Below are positions 60,701 through 64,000 of a stretch of 64,000 bases of DNA, piece by piece. Below the pieces are notes generated by a model that did not search any database, was not told the origin of the DNA, and was given only the letters and a program-made list of their open reading frames with translations. This DNA is from Lepidonotus clava (Eukaryota > Annelida > Polychaeta > Phyllodocida > Polynoidae): positions 28,483,629-28,547,628 of the forward strand of contig OW387147.1 of NCBI GenBank assembly GCA_936440205.1. The letters run 5' to 3'. A program made the position numbers and the translations under genes. The stretch's first letter is position 1. The number at the start of each line of letters is the position of its first letter.

Positions 60701-63285
60701 TAAATTAACGTTTGTGTATGCTTACTTTCGCCTATGAATATTCATACCAGAATAATACTTGATTCGTAAAGATGATTTATTAGGAAATAGGAAACGTCAT
60801 GTTTGGGTTTTGTGTATTTCAGGAGACGTGTAAGCGCCTCCTACACTTCACGGTGCCCCGAGTGGTTGCCGTGTCCCCCCAGATGAGACTAGTGGAGGAT
60901 AACGCCGCCTCCACCTCCCTGCTCGACATCTACAAACAGGTACATAGCTCTTCACTAACACAGAGCTAATAAGTATAATAACTACTCGTATAACAAGTTT
61001 ATGAAATACAGATTTGACATGGGGATCAACCGACGTCTTTGTATGTTTTGGAGTGGTTCACTCTCGGTTTTGCTCAGTTAAGGGTGACCTGGTCGAGGAT
61101 TCTCACGTAGTTGTAAAAAAAAAAAAATTAACTGTGGATGGAAGTGTAAGTGAAATATATTTCAGCCTTTACGTGAAGGATTTTCTTGTTCACTTTAGTC
61201 GTAGATAACTTTTCCACCACAGCTAAGAGTTACAATAATAATAGACATCATTCCGCAATCGTTTCTGTAAATTTACTACTTATGATAAAATTACAGCGTT
61301 GCGCCAAGCGAGGCGTGGAGCACGACGCGCCCATCGCCCGCTACTACGAGCGGCTGGCCACAGTTCAGGCGCGTGGGTCTCAGGCGAGTCACCAGGTGCT
61401 GCGGGACATACTGAAGGAGGTACAGATCAACATGGTGCCCCGCCGCCTGCTCAAAGAGTGGGCCACGCACACCTTCCCCGCCGCCACCGACTACTGGACC
61501 TTCAGGAAAAACGTAAGGAACATGGATGGGCTCAGATATTTCCAATGGGGGTTTAGTGTAGTCTTGCGTCGATATATTAGTAAACAGTATACAGAGATGC
61601 CATTTTCCCTACTTTTGTAGGATTTTCTACTTTTTTGGTGATTTTGGATTGCACAGCCAATTTTTCCTACATAGCTTTAATATTTTGTTTTAGACTATTT
61701 TTGTGTTACTTTCAAGCTCTTCAAGTACAAATTCAGTGTAAGATCTCTATTTCTTAAGGTTACTTCCCTCCTAGTTACTTTCAGAAGAAAAAGTAGGAGA
61801 AGTGTTTCCTAATTTCCTACTTTTTCACCAGTTTAGAGTGGCATCTCTGAGTATAGAATACTGCGTAAAAGCGATATTTACTTGCAGTGAATGAAGTACT
61901 ACATGTACAATAATTTTCTAAAAAAACAAAAACCACAAAAATGGGACATTCATTGACCACGTTTCCTCAATAATAATGTGGGGACCTATCTCATAGTCAT
62001 TTAAACAGGATTGGTCATAAATGTTTGTTGTCTATTTCCAGCTGACGATCCAGCTGGCACTGTGTGGGTTCGCCGAGTTCGTTCTTCACCTGACGCGCCT
62101 CAACCCCGACATGATGTACCTCCACCAGGACTCAGGCTTCCTCAACATCGCCTACTTCAAGTTCGACATCGACGACCAGTCAGGCCGTGAGTACTGGTTC
62201 ACTGATGTGTCAGTAGTAGAAAAATGTGCAAGGGTGTGAGGACTCATCGTCAGTGTATTTGGGCTGAAATTGTTAAACACGATCATGTTCTTTCCAAAGA
62301 TGAAAAAACGGTTGTATGAGATATATTTGTGCCTGAAATACGGAGATGTCACTGAAATAAAAGGCCCTAAATTAGGATCCAATAAAAGTTTTTCGGTAAT
62401 ATTTCTCAAATATTATTTAATGGGACAAAGAGTCATACCTCACTGTTAGACCCTATGGAATTTCCTTGAATTATGGGATGCCGCATTTTCCCCCTGCAAT
62501 TTACTTAACAACACAATATATGTTTTTATCCTTCAGGAGACCTTGATGCTAACCGGCCGGTGCCGTTCCGCCTGACCCCGAACATGGCCGAGTTCCTGAC
62601 GTCGACCGGAGTGACCGGTCCTCTGACCGCAGCCATGGTCAGCGCCGCCCGCTGCTTTGTCCAGCCGCAGTACAAACTGGCCTCACTACTCCGGGCCGTG
62701 CTCCGGGACGAATACATCACATGGCACAAAAAGGTGCGTGCTTTTCTTTCAAAGATAAAAACATTTATCTGATTATGCACATGCGCCCATACTGGAAACT
62801 GTATCAAAGAAAATACTACATGAGGAATACGTTGAAAGTTTTACATTTATTCTATACAAACTTCGTAGTGCCTATACCTTCATCATTGTCCTTCCTCGCT
62901 AGGAAATGTTGGGTAATGGTCACCTTTTTTTTCCCTGGAGGGAAATAATCAAAAATTATTTCCCCCCTTAATTAATTAATCCCCGCTTCATGCGTTGTTT
63001 ACCAGGGTTATTGGTATAGAATAAAACAAGAACAGACCTTGGGGATCACTCAGCAAAAATTATTTCCCCAAAAGTAGATCTAATGCACCATAAACCTCCT
63101 AGATATGTTCGTTGAACTGTGTTATCTAGACCTTTTATAAATAAGACGCTTGGTAAAGGCTGTTTGTGTTTGCTTGCAGCAGCAGGACGAGACGCACCCT
63201 GGGGCGCCCCCTAGTGACATGGAGGGAGACGTGCTCATACAGATGGTCAACAAGGCCGTGTCGGCCATCACCACCCGCCTACAGA
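16795..63285 (+). CDS. TRRAP: TRRAP, PIKK-family pseudokinase scaffold (3' end outside window)
   Basis: I traced 75 coding exons totalling 11,734 bases (3,911 codons plus one base) with consistent phase throughout. The translation aligns collinearly with vertebrate TRRAP (about 3,860 residues). TRRAP is the large shared scaffold of the SAGA and NuA4/TIP60 histone acetyltransferase complexes and binds activators such as MYC and E2F. The order is N-terminal HEAT solenoid, a basic localisation segment (KRSASVDS, KRPR), FAT region, then a PI3K-like domain. The catalytic and DFG-type motifs of active PIKKs are replaced, as in all TRRAP, by GFAEFVLHLTRLNP and FDIDDQSG, so it should be a pseudokinase. 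The start MSVTMASVSMMPLSPQDP is the first ATG after the acceptor at 16775. The exon ending at 63285 stops in phase 1 after ITTRLQ. The last roughly 36 residues, the FATC end, are not in the window. The introns hold a Harbinger element and MITEs. Confidence 0.97.
24203..24264. repeat. Short intronic hairpin (62 bp)
   Basis: ATATGTTTCGACCAAGCAA (24203-24221) faces TTGCTTGGTCGAAAACATAT (24245-24264), complementary apart from a one-base bulge, around a 23-base loop. It begins only 18 bases after the donor of the TRRAP exon ending at 24185, so it could fold in the pre-mRNA next to the splice site. It might also be a tiny palindromic element. Confidence 0.6.
25547..25625 (+). repeat. Dispersed SINE-like repeat, copy 2
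   Basis: GAGTGAGTGGGTGAGTG is followed by GGTGTTTTACGCCGTACC, ACAGCCAGGGTCATTTTCAC and GGCG. It matches the copy at 13756-13825 in the same order with several substitutions. It lies in the TRRAP intron between the exons ending 25340 and starting 25833. Ends and target duplications are not obvious. Confidence 0.6.
30933..31250. mobile_element. 318-bp hAT-type MITE in a TRRAP intron
   Basis: The ends are perfect 16-bp inverted repeats, CAGGGCTTGACAAATC and GATTTGTCAAGCCCTG, flanked by the 5-bp duplication ATCAG on both sides. Internally the motif TTGCCCAGTGGGCAACCA occurs near both ends, with related CTGGGCAACCA copies between, so the interior is built of subterminal repeats. It has no coding capacity. 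It shares the 5-bp duplication size with the MITE at 9276-9494 but has a different terminal sequence. Confidence 0.88.
33004..40188 (+). other. TRRAP: TRRAP coding exons 36-50 (distal HEAT region and basic segment)
   Basis: Exons: 33004-33183, 33514-33581, 33811-33922, 34330-34667, 35048-35309, 35666-35839, 36206-36304, 36465-36590, 36880-36969, 37218-37436, 37847-38079, 38414-38580, 38929-39107, 39480-39622 and 39975-40188. Strongly conserved runs include TYDVDWKRRAFFKFVEIFHD and SSFKPLQRGIAACMTC. The exon 36465-36590 carries the bipartite basic segment (IKRSASVDSPQEAKRPRHS) and begins at a tandem CAGCAG acceptor, so one glutamine may be optional. The exon at 33514 has a second in-frame acceptor at 33481 with a better pyrimidine tract. 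Confidence 0.92.
40302..40430 (+). repeat. Left Harbinger end: inverted repeat plus palindromes
   Basis: After the outer repeat come several copies of GTCGGCCGACT-like palindromes. The segment 40366-40401 is a 36-bp near-perfect palindrome (AGTCGGCGGTGAAGTCGG and its complement with one mismatch). A second inverted copy of the outer motif, GTGTGGGTATGGCGCGCC, lies just inside, at about 40404-40421. Such repeated subterminal palindromes are plausible binding sites for the transposase or its MADF partner. Confidence 0.8.
40721..46781 (+). CDS. Harbinger MADF-domain helper protein (one in-frame stop)
   Basis: Exons 40721-40886, 41142-41323 and 45726-46781 join in consistent phase (166 + 182 + 1056 bases, 468 codons with stop). 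Exons 1 and 2 form a MADF (Myb/SANT-like) DNA-binding domain: WSTEAEDNLIDMYEANRCMW, YRDRNKK, then MESKWKSIRTMYRKAVRTGK. Exon 3 is a long disordered linker with basic patches (KPSKKKGNKK, RGKKKEPK) and a C-terminal conserved patch, WQCERKVRKLQDPILQEDL. Proteins of this kind accompany Harbinger transposases and help nuclear import and end recognition. A TAA interrupts exon 1 at 40847-40849, inside the MADF domain, so this copy is probably a pseudogene or needs read-through. Near the end another frame stays open to 47014 and encodes QHPQQQAAPSENLSVFANWL, suggesting a frame change in the tail. The second intron is 4.4 kb and full of tRNA-like repeats. Confidence 0.8.
41547..41613 (+). repeat. tRNA-like type 1 copy, degenerate
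   Basis: The body runs from GTCTATGTGGCCGATCTCG through GTCCGCCTCCGAG to GGCTTCAATTCTCCGACC and is followed by a TTTTCATTTTTG tail. It is the most diverged type 1 copy on the left and has lost the anticodon-like CTGCCAT. Confidence 0.55.
41704..41773 (+). repeat. tRNA-like type 1 copy
   Basis: It contains CTGTGGCCGATAGCTTGG, CAGCCTTCCATGTGAGCG and CTGGGTTCAATTCCTGGCCC, followed by GGTGAAGCTTTG and a CATTTTTGTCAA tail. The B-box-like GGTTCAATTCC is intact. Confidence 0.6.
42036..42107 (+). repeat. tRNA-like type 1 copy with leader
   Basis: The leader at 41978-42035 (AAGCAACAGGTAGG to GATATCATCACAA) precedes GTCTCTGTGGATGAATGGGT and the body up to CCAGCCCCGG. The tail CTTTTCATTTTCGTCAACCG follows. 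Confidence 0.65.
42377..42438 (+). repeat. tRNA-like type 2 copy
   Basis: CTCCGTGGCGTAGTCAGTTA is followed by GACGATGCACTGCTGCCACG and CAGTTATCGAATCCC. It is preceded by the type 2 leader, AGATCAGAGGGAGTTAAAG, at about 42341. An A-box-like and a degenerate B-box-like element are present. Confidence 0.6.
42676..42748 (+). repeat. Best tRNA-like type 1 copy (Gly-GCC-like)
   Basis: GTCTCTGTGGCCGAATGGAT opens the copy and CCCAGAGA closes it, so a 6-bp acceptor-like stem (TCTCTG with CAGAGA) can form. The middle has TTCGCCTGCCATG, giving a 7-base loop CTGCCAT with anticodon position GCC, and then GGGTTCAATTCC. The anticodon stem pairs poorly and the T stem has a mismatch, so I do not call it a functional tRNA gene. 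Confidence 0.6.
43337..43411 (+). repeat. tRNA-like type 1 copy with leader
   Basis: The leader at about 43276-43336 (AAGCAACAGGCTGATATGAC) precedes GTCTCTGTGGGTGAATGGGT, GTCCGCCTGCCATGTTAGCG and GGGTTCGATTCCCCGGCC. The B box is a perfect GGTTCGATTCC. The acceptor-like pairing is lost. Confidence 0.65.
43711..43773 (+). repeat. tRNA-like type 2 copy
   Basis: GTCCCCGTGGCGCAGTCGG, TTAGACGTTGCACTGCTGCC and CAGTTATCGAATCCC appear in order. TGGCGCAGTCGGTTAG resembles the 5' half of many tRNAs, including tRNA-Ile. Confidence 0.6.
43947..44011 (+). repeat. tRNA-like type 2 copy
   Basis: It is nearly identical to the copy at 43711 (GTGGCGCAGTCGGTTAGACG, then GAACTGCTGCCGCG and CAGTTATCGAATCCC). The type 2 leader lies at 43913-43946, and a CATTTTCGTCCACCGCCCC tail follows. 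Confidence 0.6.
44319..44385 (-). repeat. tRNA-like type 1 copy, reverse orientation
   Basis: On the plus strand it reads GCGGAATTGAACCCAGATCG, CTCACATGGGAGGCACACAC and CTTATCCATTCGGCCACCG, the complement of the type 1 body. It shows that the array is not simply tandem. Confidence 0.6.
44691..44735 (-). repeat. tRNA-like type 2 partial copy, reverse orientation
   Basis: GGCAGCAGTTCAATGTCTAA followed by CCGACTGCGCCACGG is the complement of the type 2 5' half. The complement of the type 2 leader (GAACTCCCTCTGGTCT) follows at about 44755-44770. Confidence 0.55.
45092..45160 (-). repeat. tRNA-like type 1 copy, reverse orientation, with leader
   Basis: GGCCGGGAATTGAACCCAGA, CTCACATGGCAGGCCAACAC and CCTGCCCATTCATC are complementary to the type 1 body. 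The complement of the leader (GATGATATCAAATCTTTC) follows at about 45161-45180, so the whole unit is inverted. Confidence 0.65.
47015..48735. other. Harbinger interior between the two convergent genes
   Basis: This AT-rich stretch separates the ends of the MADF gene and the transposase gene and should contain both 3' untranslated regions. A TTTATT (AATAAA on the minus strand) near 48033 could serve the transposase. No further gene is visible. Confidence 0.55.
48736..50829 (-). CDS. PIF/Harbinger DDE transposase (HARBI1-like), intact
   Basis: Exons in transcript order are 50829-50659, 50353-50188, 49940-49825 and 49572-48736. They encode 429 residues with consistent phases and no internal stop. 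The start MVGEEFLLYVALVVDDDELF is the first ATG inside the terminal region that gives the usual short acidic N terminus. The DDE_Tnp_4 fold is clear: GAIDGKH carries the first Asp, YVIVGDDAF the second, and RARRCAENAFGILATRF the Glu, with ICLHNLL following. The enzyme should cut at the element ends and generate TWA duplications, working with the MADF partner encoded on the other strand. It is oriented against TRRAP. The open frame and conserved triad suggest recent activity. Confidence 0.93.
50916..51067 (-). repeat. Right Harbinger end: inverted repeat plus palindromes
   Basis: The outermost part mirrors the left end. Inside it are AGTCGGCGGTAAAGTCGGCC (50916-50935), which corresponds to the palindrome of the left end, a TAGTGGGTATGATGCG copy of the outer motif, and GCGACCGGCAACTCGG with its inverted partner CCGAGTTGCCGGTCGC. 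Confidence 0.8.
51328..58733 (+). other. TRRAP: TRRAP coding exons 51-66 (FAT region and disordered linker)
   Basis: Exons: 51328-51510, 51692-51841, 52092-52211, 52457-52600, 52807-52953, 53417-53667, 53990-54125, 54536-54727, 55103-55221, 55556-55789, 56237-56449, 56724-56834, 57154-57342, 57695-57843, 58037-58192 and 58528-58733. FAT helical repeats are evident from KYLGKTHNLW through AYEQHGFFEQAQQSYEMAM and IHTIPSVPIVDCFQKIRQQV to YPQAVYFPIRTLYLTLKIEQ. The last two exons insert about 100 Ser/Ala/Pro/Gly-rich residues before GPIRATAPMWRCSR, where vertebrate forms I recall have a much shorter linker. Confidence 0.93.
58987..63285 (+). other. TRRAP: TRRAP coding exons 67-75 (PI3K-like pseudokinase domain)
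   Basis: Exons: 58987-59294, 59613-59702, 59982-60183, 60424-60531, 60823-60939, 61297-61512, 62042-62186, 62537-62733 and 63180-63285. Landmarks are RFMPRVEIVQKHNTAARR, YIRGHNGKIYPYLVVNDACL, SRREERVLQLLRMLN, ATVQARGSQASHQVLRDILK and NRPVPFRLTPNMAEFL. The final exon starts at a tandem CAGCAG acceptor and ends AGA|GTAAGT in phase 1. The terminal exon for NLAQFEGG-like and FATC sequence should begin to the right of the window; I found no match in 63286-64000. Confidence 0.94.
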
Positions 63286-64000
63286 GTAAGTTTACTACTA
63301 CAACTTTGTATTTTCTGAGATTTGATTATTTCCGATAATATTCTTTTTGCTTGAGATATTTTTTCTGGGTTTGTGGTTTATTATATAGTATCTAGTACAT
63401 AATGAACTATGAATACTTGGTGTTGTATGTAGGTGAATAGCCTAACCTGGTAGTGTCATGGCACAGGCGACTGTGATTTCTTTTCTGTCAACCCAGAATT
63501 GTGGAAAACATTTCTGTTTTTCAAAAAAATAAACAAGGATGGAAATAATTTTCAAAATATAAATAATGGGGCTCGTTTACAAATGTCACGTGGATATTAA
63601 AATAGATAATAGATATTGTCACTAGATGTCTCTTCTGTTTCTTCACTGGTGTTAGTGTCTGAATAGCCCACTAGGGGGGTCTGCGATCGTAGCTTCCAGT
63701 TAGGGAAGATCCTAAGGACGCTTAGTACCGGTTGTGTAACAGGCCACCTTGGACATGAATATGTATAGGAGGCATAATGAGGGGACGTAGATAACCTGCG
63801 TATACCGCAATTGGGAGTTTCACACTGGGCGCGGCCATATTGTATCACGTGGTACAAAGAGACATTCCTCATTGGCTGCTAGATCGCGCTTGACCCCCGA
63901 TAGCTATGGCGGGAAAGGTGATACGCATGCGCAAAAATGAACTCCCGATTGCAGTATACCGTAAACAACCAAACCAAGTCTTTGCGAGATTCTTGATTTT
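63286..64000 (+). other. TRRAP: TRRAP intron (incomplete) at the right edge
   Basis: The donor AGA|GTAAGT at 63286 opens an intron whose acceptor is not in the window. No segment here encodes the expected NLAQFEGG-to-FATC end. It is AT-rich apart from a small inverted-repeat element at 63800-63959. Confidence 0.7.
63800..63959. mobile_element. 160-bp MITE-like inverted-repeat element
   Basis: The ends GTATACCGCAATTGGGAGTT and the complement of the right end, GTATACTGCAATCGGGAGTT, are 20-bp inverted repeats with two differences. The interior is GC-richer (GGGCGCGGCC, GCGCATGCGTATCACC on the complement). A target duplication is not clear, so the superfamily is undetermined. Confidence 0.65.

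Noticed and set aside
1-64000. Retroviral, LTR or Polinton-like remnants
   Set aside because: I saw no reverse transcriptase, integrase, capsid or polymerase motifs and no long terminal repeats; the mobile DNA recognised is of DNA-transposon or tRNA-like type.

Overview
The window is a piece of an animal nuclear genome: AT-rich spacer and introns, GC-richer exons, about 75 GT-AG introns in one gene, and many DNA-transposon remnants. Gene content and a dispersed repeat of a type common in mollusc genomes suggest a lophotrochozoan invertebrate, probably a mollusc. The phylum is an inference.

Left part (1-16.7 kb). Positions 1-2930 hold no gene I can support. A five-exon plus-strand gene (2931-6669) encodes an unrecognised protein of about 263 residues with a signal peptide. 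The next gene runs on the minus strand (7694-10895): a six-exon Alba-family RPP25/RPP25L homologue, the p25 subunit of RNase P/MRP. Its first codon appears to be split by a 3.9-kb intron, with the leading A at 14759. That intron is filled by a hairpin-rich minisatellite (about 11390-13310), an inverted-repeat pair, and a 1.13-kb hAT-like element inserted in one arm of that pair. A stretch around 14760-15140 looks like a shared head-to-head promoter for RPP25 and the gene to its right.

Main part (16.8-63.3 kb). One plus-strand gene, TRRAP, fills the rest. I resolved 75 coding exons (16795-63285) whose phases all agree. They give 11,734 coding bases, or 3,911 codons plus one base. The HEAT region, nuclear-localisation segment, FAT region and catalytically degenerate PI3K-like domain are all present. 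The final FATC-coding exon lies beyond the right edge.

Nested mobile DNA. The TRRAP intron after 40188 holds a 10.8-kb PIF/Harbinger transposon (40302-51067) with near-identical terminal inverted repeats and TTA target duplications. It carries two convergent genes: a MADF-domain helper protein with one in-frame stop, and an intact four-exon DDE transposase of 429 residues. The 4.4-kb second intron of the MADF gene contains a dense array of two families of tRNA-like repeats in both orientations. The nesting is therefore host intron, transposon, transposon intron, tRNA-like array. Smaller MITEs sit at 9276-9494, 30933-31250 and 63800-63959. I saw no retrovirus-like or capsid-bearing element, no CRISPR and no rRNA.
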